NCBI RefSeq assembly: GCF_003688915.1 | Contig: NZ_REFU01000001.1 | Span: forward strand, 1,736,001 to 1,800,000 | Direction of reading: 5' to 3' | Source of the DNA: Rhodococcus sp. SBT000017 | GTDB lineage: Bacteria > Actinomycetota > Actinomycetes > Mycobacteriales > Mycobacteriaceae | Length of the DNA stretch: 64,000 nucleotides | Part shown: piece after piece, positions 48,674 through 57,489 of the stretch | Layout of the letters: each line of letters starts with the position of its first letter | Numbering within the stretch: the stretch's first letter is position 1 | The notes under the pieces: model-generated | Database searches by the model: none | What the model was told of the DNA's origin: nothing | The model's input: the letters and a program-made list of their open reading frames with translations, nothing else | Program-made: the position numbers and the translations under genes

Positions 48674-50041
48674 ATGACGGACTCGAAGGCAGTCGACATC
48701 GACCACCTCACCCACACTCTGCGCGACCGCAACATCGCCGGGGTGACGATCGGGTGGGTCGACAACAACGGCATTGTCCGATCGCGCACCGTACCGACCG
48801 CAGAATTGACCGCAGTCGCACGTCGCGGAGTAGGGGTCACCGCGGTGTTCGCGGTTTTCGATTCGCACGACGGGATCACCTTCGCCCACGATGGATTGTC
48901 GACGCCGTCGGGCGATGTGCGGTTGATTCCGGTGATCGACAGCGCGTCGAGCGTGGTCGCGCTCTCCGACCAACCAGGGCTTGCCTGGATACATGGCAGG
49001 CAGCTCTCGGCGGACGGCTCGCCCTGGCCCTACGATCAACGCGCGGTTCTCGAGCGCCAGGTGCAACTGGCTGCCGATGCCGGCTTCGAGGTGCGGGCCG
49101 GATTCGAGATCGAGTTCGCCCTGACCCGTGAATCGGACGGCATGTCCGCTCATCGCGGACCTGCGTACTCCGCCAACGCACTACGCGATGTCGACGACTT
49201 CGTCGTATCGCTGCTGCACGCCCTGTCTGCGAACGGTGTGAGCATCGGTCAGATTCATGCCGAGTACGGCAGTTCCCAGCTCGAGATCGCGCTCGCTCCA
49301 CTCGATCCACTTGCTGCGGCCGATGCGCAAGTTCTCGCGCGGCAAACCATCCACGCGGCGGCGAAAGCTCACGGCCTGCGGGCAAGCTTCGCTCCCCTGC
49401 CCTCGTCGAGCAATGCGGGGAACGGATGGCACCTGCACACGTCGCTGGTTCGCGACGGCCGGAACGCTCTGACCGGAGACGGTGACCATGGATTGTCCGA
49501 TACCGGGCAGTCGTACATCGCAGGCCTGGTTCGAGAGCTGCCGGGAGTCACCGCCGTTACTGCACCGAGTTCGGGATCCTTGCTCCGACGTCGACCCGGC
49601 TACTGGGCCGGTGCCTTCGGTTTCTGGGGCGTCGAGAACCGGGAGGCTGCAGTACGGCTCGTACCCGCTACCCCTCTACTCGGTCCGAATCACACCAACG
49701 TCGAATTGAAGGCGTGCGACGCTTCCGCCAATCCGTACCTGGCGCTTGCCGTCACGATCGCGGCCGGCCTGTCGGGAGTGGCGGATGACGCGCAGTTGTC
49801 GCCACCGGTTCAGGAGGATGTGGGCGGCTGGGACGATGCCCGTCGCGACGCCGCCGGTATCTCCCCACTCGCGACGACGCATGCGCAACAACGTGAGAAC
49901 CTACTGTCGTCCACGCTGGTCGCAGACGTGTTGGGCGTGGAGCTTCTGGGCGCATTCGTAGCCTGCCGGGACGCCGACGCCGCGTGGGCGGAGAGCCACA
50001 CCGAGGACGAACTGCTGGAATCGCTGCGCTGGATCTACTGA
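48674..50041 (+). CDS. Glutamine-synthetase-family ligase
   Basis: 455 residues. A short beta-grasp N-terminal domain (to about 110) leads to the GS catalytic domain: FEIEFAL (metal-binding Glu), GNGWHLHTSL (GNGxHxH metal/ATP loop), VENREAAVRLVP (NRxxxxR) and ELKACDASANPYLALA. The key residues are present, so it is probably an active ATP-dependent ligase. It is not GlnA1: it lacks the adenylylation loop and is closer to the short GlnA3/GlnA4-like gamma-glutamyl-amine ligases. Substrate unknown. One base separates it from the C39-like gene, so the two likely work together. Confidence 0.88.
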   Translation: MTDSKAVDIDHLTHTLRDRNIAGVTIGWVDNNGIVRSRTVPTAELTAVARRGVGVTAVFAVFDSHDGITFAHDGLSTPSGDVRLIPVIDSASSVVALSDQPGLAWIHGRQLSADGSPWPYDQRAVLERQVQLAADAGFEVRAGFEIEFALTRESDGMSAHRGPAYSANALRDVDDFVVSLLHALSANGVSIGQIHAEYGSSQLEIALAPLDPLAAADAQVLARQTIHAAAKAHGLRASFAPLPSSSNAGNGWHLHTSLVRDGRNALTGDGDHGLSDTGQSYIAGLVRELPGVTAVTAPSSGSLLRRRPGYWAGAFGFWGVENREAAVRLVPATPLLGPNHTNVELKACDASANPYLALAVTIAAGLSGVADDAQLSPPVQEDVGGWDDARRDAAGISPLATTHAQQRENLLSSTLVADVLGVELLGAFVACRDADAAWAESHTEDELLESLRWIY

Positions 50042-50042
50042 C

Positions 50043-50738
50043 ATGCTGCGACAATTCCCCGGCGTAGGCGCAATCGTCTCGGCCCTCGACAGCGCTCTGC
50101 CACAACCGGATCAGCTCTGCGGACCGTTCTCGGCATCGATAGCGCTGACCGCCGTCGTCGGCGACACACCGGACGTCACTGCGCTCGCGATCGCATCGGG
50201 ATCCGCGATCTGGCCGGGCGAGATCGACTCGGCCCGCCCTCCCGGAACGCCGAGGCTCACCGACGGGTGGGATTCCCTTCCGAGGGCCGCATCGATCGAC
50301 ACGGCCGGGACCACAGCGGCAGGTCTTGCGACGGGTATCGAGACGGCGACCGAAGGACGCGTCGCAGTGGTTCCGATCATGGGGCCCGGTGCCGAGGGTC
50401 TGCGCCTGCTACTCGCCCGCCTTGCCGACGTACAGTTCCGATTCGGCCTGCTGGCGAACGTCCACACCGCGGAACTGACCGAATTCGATTGGAGCGTAGG
50501 CCATTTCGTGACCATCCTGGGAATGGACACTGTCGAGGACGTGGTCGGGATCGCCGATACCTATCGAGAGCTCGGAGTCTCGGGTATGCCACCCGGATGT
50601 CGAACCGTTCCCATCGACGCTCTCGCGTCGTCGATGTCCGAGCGTGGCCTTCTTCTGTTTGTCGACAACGACGGCCGTCGTGCTGCGCTGGATCTGACTC
50701 GGTCACTCGATCTACGAAACGACGTGTGGTCGGTATGA
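50043..50738 (+). CDS. C39-peptidase-like protein paired with the ligase
   Basis: 231 residues. DQLCGPFSASIALTAV (C26) resembles the Gln-x-x-Cys-Gly start of papain/C39-like peptidases. WSVGHFVTILGMD (H154) and VVGIADTY (D172) supply a His and Asp with the usual C39 spacing. No signal peptide or membrane segment is present, so it acts in the cytosol. It may hydrolyse or transfer an amide made by the adjacent ligase (inference). No gene name can be given; homologues are probably filed as unknown-function proteins. Confidence 0.7.
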   Translation: MLRQFPGVGAIVSALDSALPQPDQLCGPFSASIALTAVVGDTPDVTALAIASGSAIWPGEIDSARPPGTPRLTDGWDSLPRAASIDTAGTTAAGLATGIETATEGRVAVVPIMGPGAEGLRLLLARLADVQFRFGLLANVHTAELTEFDWSVGHFVTILGMDTVEDVVGIADTYRELGVSGMPPGCRTVPIDALASSMSERGLLLFVDNDGRRAALDLTRSLDLRNDVWSV

Positions 50739-50763
50739 GATGGGAGAGGTGAGCAAACGCGAA

Positions 50764-50797
50764 ATGGGCGTGGGTTCCTTTCGGAACCCACGCCCAT
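50764..50797. terminator. Convergent terminator between rpsN and the ligase pair
   Basis: A perfect 15-bp stem (ATGGGCGTGGGTTCC / GGAACCCACGCCCAT) with a 4-base loop lies between the two convergent genes. The minus-strand tail starts TTTCGCGTTT, so it fits rpsN termination best. It marks a real break in the spc operon. Confidence 0.88.
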
Positions 50798-50830
50798 CAG
50801 CGTGGTGTGGTGAAGCCCGGAGGCCTCAGA

Positions 50831-51016
50831 TCACCAGGAGCTCTTGCGAACTCCGGGAAGCTCTCCGGCGTGTGCCATCTCGCGCACGCAGATACGGCAG
50901 AGGCCGAACTTGCGGAACACGGAATGGGGACGGCCGCAGCGGTTGCAGCGAGTGTATGCACGCACCGCGAACTTCGGCTTCTTGTTGGCCTTGTTGACCA
51001 ATGCCTTCTTCGCCAT
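50831..51016 (-). CDS. rpsN: 30S ribosomal protein S14, zinc type
   Basis: 61 residues with C-x2-C (CNRCG) and C-x2-C (CRICV), the zinc-binding S14 form. Four bases follow the rplE stop. Last gene of rplN-rplX-rplE-rpsN here. Confidence 0.97.
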   Translation of the reverse strand: MAKKALVNKANKKPKFAVRAYTRCNRCGRPHSVFRKFGLCRICVREMAHAGELPGVRKSSW

Positions 51017-51020
51017 GGAC

Positions 51021-51593
51021 TCAGTTCTCCTTGAACGGGAAGCCGAGGTGCTTGAGCAGCGCGCGGCCTTCTTCGTTGTTGGTTGCGGTGGTTACTACGG
51101 TGATGTCCATGCCGCGCGGACGGTCGATCTTGTCCACGTCGATCTCGTGGAACATCGACTGCTCGTTGAGGCCGAACGTGTAGTTTCCGTTGCCGTCGAA
51201 CTGCGTGCCCGAGAGGCCGCGGAAGTCCCTGATTCGGGGAAGGGCAATGGAGACCAGACGGTCGAGGAACTCCCACATGCGGTCGCCACGGAGGGTGACG
51301 CGTGCGCCGATGGGCATTCCTTCGCGCAGCTTGAACTGTGCGATGGACTTGCGTGCCTTGCGGATCTCCGGCTTCTGGCCGGTGATGGCAGCGAGGTCGG
51401 CAACTGCACCGTTGATCAGCTTGGCGTCACGGGCGGCGTCGCCGACACCCATGTTGACGACGACCTTGACGATGCCGGGGATCTGCATGACGTTCTCGTA
51501 TGCAAATTCGGTGTTCAGGGCGTCTTTGATCTCGGCGCGGTAGCGCGCCTTGAGGCGGGGCTGTTCGCCCGCGATGTTTTCGGTGGTAGTCAT
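51021..51593 (-). CDS. rplE: 50S ribosomal protein L5
   Basis: 190 residues starting [19 protein letters not shown], with [16 protein letters not shown] and the [20 protein letters not shown] loop. It binds 5S rRNA. The start lies one base after the rplX stop; the longer open frame is an rplX shadow. Confidence 0.97.
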   Translation of the reverse strand: MTTTENIAGEQPRLKARYRAEIKDALNTEFAYENVMQIPGIVKVVVNMGVGDAARDAKLINGAVADLAAITGQKPEIRKARKSIAQFKLREGMPIGARVTLRGDRMWEFLDRLVSIALPRIRDFRGLSGTQFDGNGNYTFGLNEQSMFHEIDVDKIDRPRGMDITVVTTATNNEEGRALLKHLGFPFKEN

Positions 51594-51594
51594 C

Positions 51595-51912
51595 TCAGAT
51601 GTCCTTCCCGTTCTTCCGGGAAACACGAACGCGCTTGCCGGTTTCTTCGTCGGTCCGGTAGCCCACGCGAGTGGGGTTGCCGTCCGAGTCGACCACTGCG
51701 ACGTTCGATACGTGGATCGGGGCTTCCTGGGTGACGATGCCACCCGAGGATGCTCCGCGCTGGTTGGCGGAGACCGCGGTGTGCTTCTTGATGCGGTTCA
51801 CACCCTCGACGAGAACCTTGGAGTCAGCGGGGTAGGCCTGAATGACCTTGCCCTTGGCACCCTTGTCCTTGCCTGCGATCACGAGAACGGTGTCGCCCTT
51901 GTGCACCTTCAT
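51595..51912 (-). CDS. rplX: 50S ribosomal protein L24
   Basis: 105 residues with the KOW motif ([19 protein letters not shown]). It starts 23S assembly. The ATG lies immediately after the rplN stop. Confidence 0.97.
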   Translation of the reverse strand: MKVHKGDTVLVIAGKDKGAKGKVIQAYPADSKVLVEGVNRIKKHTAVSANQRGASSGGIVTQEAPIHVSNVAVVDSDGNPTRVGYRTDEETGKRVRVSRKNGKDI

Positions 51913-52281
51913 TTACAGCACCTCCGGGGCGAGCGAGACGATCTTCATGAACTTCTTCTCACGCAGCTCACGGCCGACCGGGCCGAAGATACGAGTTCCA
52001 CGGGGATCGTTGTCCGGCTTGATCAGCACCGCAGCGTTCTCGTCGAAACGGATGTACGAGCCATCCGGACGGCGACGCTCCTTGATGGTGCGGACGATGA
52101 CGGCCTTGACGACCTCACCCTTCTTGATGTTTCCACCGGGAATGGCGTCCTTCACCGTAGCTACGATGATGTCGCCGATTCCGGCGTAGCGACGTGACGA
52201 ACCACCGAGAACGCGGATGCAAAGGATTTCCTTCGCGCCCGTGTTATCAGCGACGCGTACTCGCGACTCCTGCTGAATCAC
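51913..52281 (-). CDS. rplN: 50S ribosomal protein L14
   Basis: 122 residues ([27 protein letters not shown]...). The start is GTG 52281, six bases after AAGGAG. A longer open frame upstream covers the promoter and is not coding. First gene of its own transcript. Confidence 0.97.
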   Translation of the reverse strand: MIQQESRVRVADNTGAKEILCIRVLGGSSRRYAGIGDIIVATVKDAIPGGNIKKGEVVKAVIVRTIKERRRPDGSYIRFDENAAVLIKPDNDPRGTRIFGPVGRELREKKFMKIVSLAPEVL

Positions 52282-52394
52282 TAACTTCTCCTTGACCTGG
52301 ATGTACGTACGTGCCGGATTTCCGTCCCGACACGCGCGGTCGGCTGCTGGGTGCGGGCACACGAAGGGACACCGCTGCCACAGGCAACCGGTCA

Positions 52395-52424
52395 AGTGTA
52401 GGGGAACCGACCCCCGGGATCCAA
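52395..52424 (-). promoter_or_regulatory. Predicted rplN operon promoter
   Basis: On the minus strand, TTGGAT (52424-52419) and TACACT (52400-52395) are separated by 18 bases. The flanks and spacer (CGATTTGG, CGGGGGT, TACACT) repeat those of the rpsH promoter. The leader would be about 110 bases. Confidence 0.6.
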
Positions 52425-52519
52425 ATCGCTTTCGCTCCAGCACCGGCCGTCGCCTGCGAACTCGGAACTCTCGGTACGGTTTCGGGGATGGGACATCTTG
52501 GGATCAGCGAGGCGCGGCG

Positions 52520-53557
52520 ATGACGTCGACGGATGACGACGGCGGATGGTGGTCGAGTCTGCCACTGGATCGCGTCGTCCGACTGCACGGTGCCACCGAG
52601 CGCGAACTCGCCGAGTCCGTGAATCCTCTGCCGTCGGATTCGCCCTCGATCGTGTTCTTCGCGGTCGATCCCACGACGGCGAGTCGTGCCGTCGATCTCG
52701 TCGATGCGGTGGTCGCGGAGTTAGAGAACGCGGCAGTCGACTCGATTCCGCTGTTGCTCACCGAACTCGATCACCACGAAGGCTCGTCGACGTTGGATCG
52801 GCGCGCTGCACGCGTCGCGGCTGTGCGGCTCGCCGGCGACACCGCACACTTCGGCCCGTACGTCGGGTCACTCGCAGACGCCGCGGTCGCGGGCCGGTTG
52901 CCGCGTCGAACCGCATTCACCGTCGAGACCCGAGCCGCAGGGTCGGCCCGAGTCCTTGCCTCGGCTCAGCATCGAAGCACTGCTGCCCTCGTGTTGGTCG
53001 TGCCCGCCGGAATGGATGCCGGAGTCGTCGCAGCGGCGGCGGAATGGTTGTGCGCCCACGCCGAGGCCGCCGTGTGGGTGACTGGCGACGGGGCCTCGAA
53101 CATGGACCGATTCCCGTCGGTCTCGGTACGTGCGCCGGAAGTACCCGATGGTGTCAGCACTGTCCTCGACCGATTCCGACCGCTGAGCTATCCCCCGATC
53201 GCGGGTCACCCTCACCCGGCAAGCGAACCCGAGAAGCGCCTGTGTCGCGCGCTGGACGCCCACGACTGGGCCACCGGGCGTGAGCACAACCGCTCGATCC
53301 GACTCGGCGAGCTCAGCCGTCCGTTCACTGTCGACGTACTGTGGCGCACCGAGAAGGTCGTGGTGGAGATAGACGGCAACGAGCATCGGGCCGTCGACCG
53401 GTTCGCCGAGGACCGCGTCCGTGACAACCAGCTGCAGACACACGGCTACATGGTGTTGCGCTTCACCAACGCTCAGGTGATCGACGATCCGCAACGTGCG
53501 GTCGCTACCATCCGCGAGGCAGTATCGAGAAGACGATCGAAGGGGGATCCTCGATGA
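52520..53557 (+). CDS. DUF559 (Vsr-like) endonuclease-domain protein
   Basis: 345 residues. The C-terminal 85 residues form a Vsr/DUF559 PD-(D/E)XK-type nuclease: D272 in FTVDVLWR, then E283-I-D285 in VVVEIDGNEHR, followed by RDNQLQTHGYMVLRFTNAQV. The first 245 residues are a separate alpha/beta domain with no recognised motif (IVFFAVDPTTASRAVDLVDAV). The start is ATG 52520. First gene of a three-gene cassette; its stop overlaps the next gene by four bases (ATGA). A nuclease coupled to a large HerA-like ATPase suggests DNA processing or defence. Confidence 0.82.
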   Translation: MTSTDDDGGWWSSLPLDRVVRLHGATERELAESVNPLPSDSPSIVFFAVDPTTASRAVDLVDAVVAELENAAVDSIPLLLTELDHHEGSSTLDRRAARVAAVRLAGDTAHFGPYVGSLADAAVAGRLPRRTAFTVETRAAGSARVLASAQHRSTAALVLVVPAGMDAGVVAAAAEWLCAHAEAAVWVTGDGASNMDRFPSVSVRAPEVPDGVSTVLDRFRPLSYPPIAGHPHPASEPEKRLCRALDAHDWATGREHNRSIRLGELSRPFTVDVLWRTEKVVVEIDGNEHRAVDRFAEDRVRDNQLQTHGYMVLRFTNAQVIDDPQRAVATIREAVSRRRSKGDPR

Positions 53558-54198
53558 GTACCGAAGACCTGAACGGGACCGAAATAGCAGTGCTGCTCGT
53601 CCTGATGGCCGAAGCGAGTCCGGTCAAGAACTCCGAGCTCAAGACGATGGGCCCCGAACTCAAGAAGACACCCCGCGACAAACTGGAGAAGTCCGGTCTT
53701 ATCGACGTGAACCGGAACGTCACTCCGATGACACTCGAACTCACCGACAAGGGGTGGCGGATCTGCGGCGAACTCATCGGTGGGGAACCACCGGCTCGAT
53801 CGACCGGTGCCGGTAAGGCCATGTTCACCGTGTTGGCGGGGTTGCGTCGGTGGCTCGATCGCACCGACAGCCGCCCGGCGGATGTGTTCTCGCCGCGAAC
53901 AGATGAGCCTGCGCCCGTCGAGAAGACCGAGACGACGGTCGACATCGAAGGCTCGATTCGCGCGGCCTATGCCCGGCTCGCGCGCGAACCCGGCAGCACC
54001 GTTCGGCTCTCCAGGCTGCGAAACGAGTTGCGCGACATACCTCGAAGCGATCTCGATGACGCCCTTGCGCGTCTGCGTCGCGCGGCAGACGTCTCGTTGA
54101 TACCCGAGGAAAATCAGAAGACGCTGACCGATGAGGAACGCGCCGCGGCCGTCGTCGTCGGAAATCAGCAGAACCACCTTCTCTCGATCGAACCATGA
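53554..54198 (+). CDS. Winged-helix protein linking nuclease and ATPase genes
   Basis: 214 residues. Residues 6-75 read as a winged helix (EIAVLLVLMAEASPVKNSELKTMG-type helices and a wing MTLELTDKGWR). An acidic linker is followed by a second helical/winged segment (about 130-214) ending VGNQQNHLLSIEP, a pattern seen in the C-terminal wings of accessory proteins next to ATPases. No catalytic motif. It overlaps both neighbours by four bases, so the three proteins are made in step. Likely a DNA-binding or adaptor subunit. Confidence 0.75.
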   Translation: MSTEDLNGTEIAVLLVLMAEASPVKNSELKTMGPELKKTPRDKLEKSGLIDVNRNVTPMTLELTDKGWRICGELIGGEPPARSTGAGKAMFTVLAGLRRWLDRTDSRPADVFSPRTDEPAPVEKTETTVDIEGSIRAAYARLAREPGSTVRLSRLRNELRDIPRSDLDDALARLRRAADVSLIPEENQKTLTDEERAAAVVVGNQQNHLLSIEP

Positions 54199-57100
54199 TG
54201 GGCGTTGAGTCGACGATGACGGACAACGAGCAGATCCGAGCTCTCGAATCGGTGCGGTTGAGCTGGGCACCGACCCCCGACGACGTGTGGCGTTCGCAGT
54301 CGAACGTGCACGTGCCGGGAATGCACGAACGTGTGTTCCTCGAGGTGATGAATGCCTACGACGACGCGGACGCCTCCGATGACGCCAGTCCGCTGGGGGT
54401 CGTCGTGCGCGGCCCGGCCGGTTCGGGCAAGACGCATCTGCTCGGCCAGGTACGAGAAGAAGTGCAGCTCAAGGGCGGCTACTTCTTTCTGATCAGGTTG
54501 CTCGACGCTGCCGGATTCTGGCGCTCGACGCTGATGGGGATGCTCGACGACCTGATGCGTCCGTCGGGACGCGGATCGGACAGCCAGCTCGGGCTGTTGC
54601 TCCGACGCCTGTGCGAGATCGGCGAGATCCCCGAGGATCAGCGTGCAAAGATCATGGGCGAGAACATGATCGACTCGGACACGTTGAACGATTTCGTCAC
54701 TGCGGTGTACAAGGTTCACCCCCGCCATCGACGGACGTCGCAGCACACGCTGCGCGCGCTCGTACTGTCCATCGCGCCCGATTCGGCCGTTCAGGATCTG
54801 GGTGACGCGTACCTGCAGTCGATCGACGATGTCGATCCCGACGAGTTCTCGGCCTGGGGCATTCGCCGGGCCGAGCTCGGCCATCAGGGCATCGCCGAGA
54901 ACATCTCGCGCCTGCTCGCCATCACCGGTCCGACGATTCTCGCGATCGACCAGATCGACACGCTCGTGGCGCAGTCTCGTACCGGATCGGATCAGGAGTT
55001 CGCCGATGCGCAGGAAGACAAGGTCGTCGAGCAGCTCGCACACGGCTTGATGTCGTTGCGCGAGACGCTCCCCCGCACTGCCTCCGTGCTCTCCGCGTTG
55101 TCGAGCGCCTGGGAACTGATCGCCGCGCGCGGCGTCGCGCCGATGCGTGACCGCTTCCGAGTCACCCAGTCTCTCAAGCCGATTCCCTCGTCGGACATCG
55201 GACGGCTGCTTCTCGGACGACGTCTGGCAGCGTGTTTCCTCGAAGCCGGGTTCATCCCGCCGCACCCCACGTGGCCGGTCGCGCCCGACGCGTTCGAGCA
55301 GGCCCCGGATTTCACTCCGCGCCAGCTTCTCATCGCCGTCGATCGGCACATCAGGCATTGCCTCGACACCGGCGTCGCGTCGGAGCTGGAGAGCTTCACC
55401 GACAGGTCCGGTCCAACCGATGCGCCGGACCTGCCCACCGCACGGGTCAACGAACTCGACGCGCTCGACGATCGATACAAGCGACTGTGCGAACAGGTGG
55501 ACGTGTCGGTTCCGTTGGCACCCGACAGTGAGGACTCGATCGTTCCCGCACTGCTGTCGGCGGGATTGACCGCGTGGATTCACGAACATCAGTCGTCCGA
55601 CGACAGCCTGGCTCAGGACCCACCGCCGAGCGGAAAGCCGGCGCTGCACGCGCGCCTGCGTCACACCGTCGATACCGATACCGACGACGAGGAGCACTGG
55701 TGCTTCCGTGCGGTCACGTCCGGCAACGCTCGCGCCGCGTTGGCCCGGGTCGAGCGGGCAGTGACGACGGCGGGCCTGCGCATCGACATGCCGAGGCGAC
55801 GGCTGATCCTGATCAGGAACGACCCGTGGCCCAACGGCGCGAAAACCGAGCAGACGATCGCGGCCCTGCGCCGCGCCGGCGGCATCGTGGTGCCCCTCGG
55901 CGACGAGGACCGCAGGTCCCTGGCGGCATTGTCGATCCTGTTGGCCGAGAACTCCCCCGCGCTCACATCCTGGTTGCTCGCACGCAAGCCGGCACACGAT
56001 GTCGAACTCTTCGGGGCGGTGCTGCCCGCTGTGAGTGTCGTCGACGACGACACCGCGCTCATCGAACCCGAGACACCCAGCGTTGCCGCGCAGCCCGCGG
56101 TGTCGCGGCGGCCGTCGATCGTGGTCGGTGCCGAACTGAGCACCGGTGCGGATGTCGCCATTCCACTCGAAGCGCTGCGCAAGCACACGGCGATCTTCGC
56201 GGGATCCGGCTCGGGCAAGACGGTTCTGATCCGCCGGCTGGTGGAAGAGTGTGCCCTGCAGGGTGTTTCGGCGATCGTGCTGGACGTCAACAACGACCTG
56301 GCTCGGCTCGGCACCGCGTGGCCCGAGGACGAGAGGACGTGGCCTCCGGGTGACGAGGCCAAGGCAGCGGCGTACCTACGCGACACCGACGTCGTGGTGT
56401 GGACGCCGCGTAAGTCGGCCGGTCGGCCGCTCAGCTTCCAGCCGCTACCCGACTTCGCCAGTGTCGTGGGCGACGCGGACGAGTTTGAGGCCTCGGTCGA
56501 GTCCGCCTTGGCCTCGCTCGAACCGGCCGCGGGTGTCCTCGGCACGTCCCAGAAGGCCAAACATGGTCGGGCAGTGCTGAAATCGGCCCTCGATCAGTTC
56601 GGTCGCCGTTCGCGGGGCGGGGATCTGTCGGACTTCATCGACCTGTTGGAAGAATTCCCCGAGGACGCGAGCGAGATGCGCGATGCGGTGCGCATCGCTG
56701 CCGGACTGGCCGAGAATCTCAAGGCCGCCGCCGCGAACGATCCGATGTTCGCAGGAGCGGGCACGCCGGTCGACCCTGCTGTCCTACTGACACCGGCCGA
56801 GGGCAAGAAAGCCCGGGTATCGGTGATCAACCTCGCGGGGCTGACCACCGACGAGCAGAAGCAGAGCTTCGTCAATCAACTCCAGATGGGGCTGTTCGCC
56901 TGGATCAAGAAGAACCCGGCGGGCGACCGGCCACTCGGAGGTTTGTTCGTCATGGACGAGGCGCAGAATTTCGCACCCTCCGACCGGAGCACTGCGGCAA
57001 CCCACAGCACCCTGGCCCTGGCGTCGCAGGCGCGAAAGTACGGACTGGGACTGGTGTTCGCCACGCAATCTCCGAAGGGCCTGCACAACCGCATCGCGGG

Positions 57101-57338
57101 CAATGCGTCCACTCAGTTCTACGGCCTGCTCAACAGTCCATCGCAGGTCGAGGCCGCCAAGGAGATGGCGCGGGTGAAGGGTGGCTCGGTTCCCGACGTC
57201 GGACGCCTGCCTGCAGGTCAGTTCTACGCGGCGGTGGAGGGCGCAGAATTCCGACGCACCGCCACTCCACTGTGCCTGTCCTACCATCCGAAGAGTCCGC
57301 CCACCGAGGAAGAAGTCATCGCGTTGGCTCAGCTGTGA
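54195..57338 (+). CDS. Double ATPase: AAA/STAND-like plus HerA-like module
   Basis: 1047 residues. Module 1 has Walker A GPAGSGKT at 73-80 and Walker B ILAIDQID at 248-255. A middle region (about 490-600, RLILIRNDPWPNGAKTEQT) looks like a PIN- or TIR-less alpha/beta spacer. Module 2 is HerA/FtsK-type: Walker A GSGSGKT at 670-676, VLDVNNDLARL, and Walker B LFVMDEAQNF at 917-926, then VFATQSPKGLHNRI, where HerA-like proteins have their glutamine sensor. This is a DNA-pumping type engine. Third gene of the cassette, overlapping the second by ATGA. Related gene sets act in anti-phage defence; that role here is inferred. Confidence 0.82.
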   Translation: MMGVESTMTDNEQIRALESVRLSWAPTPDDVWRSQSNVHVPGMHERVFLEVMNAYDDADASDDASPLGVVVRGPAGSGKTHLLGQVREEVQLKGGYFFLIRLLDAAGFWRSTLMGMLDDLMRPSGRGSDSQLGLLLRRLCEIGEIPEDQRAKIMGENMIDSDTLNDFVTAVYKVHPRHRRTSQHTLRALVLSIAPDSAVQDLGDAYLQSIDDVDPDEFSAWGIRRAELGHQGIAENISRLLAITGPTILAIDQIDTLVAQSRTGSDQEFADAQEDKVVEQLAHGLMSLRETLPRTASVLSALSSAWELIAARGVAPMRDRFRVTQSLKPIPSSDIGRLLLGRRLAACFLEAGFIPPHPTWPVAPDAFEQAPDFTPRQLLIAVDRHIRHCLDTGVASELESFTDRSGPTDAPDLPTARVNELDALDDRYKRLCEQVDVSVPLAPDSEDSIVPALLSAGLTAWIHEHQSSDDSLAQDPPPSGKPALHARLRHTVDTDTDDEEHWCFRAVTSGNARAALARVERAVTTAGLRIDMPRRRLILIRNDPWPNGAKTEQTIAALRRAGGIVVPLGDEDRRSLAALSILLAENSPALTSWLLARKPAHDVELFGAVLPAVSVVDDDTALIEPETPSVAAQPAVSRRPSIVVGAELSTGADVAIPLEALRKHTAIFAGSGSGKTVLIRRLVEECALQGVSAIVLDVNNDLARLGTAWPEDERTWPPGDEAKAAAYLRDTDVVVWTPRKSAGRPLSFQPLPDFASVVGDADEFEASVESALASLEPAAGVLGTSQKAKHGRAVLKSALDQFGRRSRGGDLSDFIDLLEEFPEDASEMRDAVRIAAGLAENLKAAAANDPMFAGAGTPVDPAVLLTPAEGKKARVSVINLAGLTTDEQKQSFVNQLQMGLFAWIKKNPAGDRPLGGLFVMDEAQNFAPSDRSTAATHSTLALASQARKYGLGLVFATQSPKGLHNRIAGNASTQFYGLLNSPSQVEAAKEMARVKGGSVPDVGRLPAGQFYAAVEGAEFRRTATPLCLSYHPKSPPTEEEVIALAQL

Positions 57339-57489
57339 CGACCACCCGACGGATGGGCAGGACAGCCGCTCGTGTCCCGGTCATCGCACCACACCGATAC
57401 CAGGAATGCGATGCGCCGAGTCTCGACTTCGGTGCCGATTGCACCCGTATCGTGGATGCCTGCAGCCTGATCGGCAGTCGGAGTAGTTC

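Noticed and set aside
54165..56186. 673-codon frame antisense to the double ATPase
   Set aside because: Shadow frame without motifs; the ATPase strand carries intact Walker sites.
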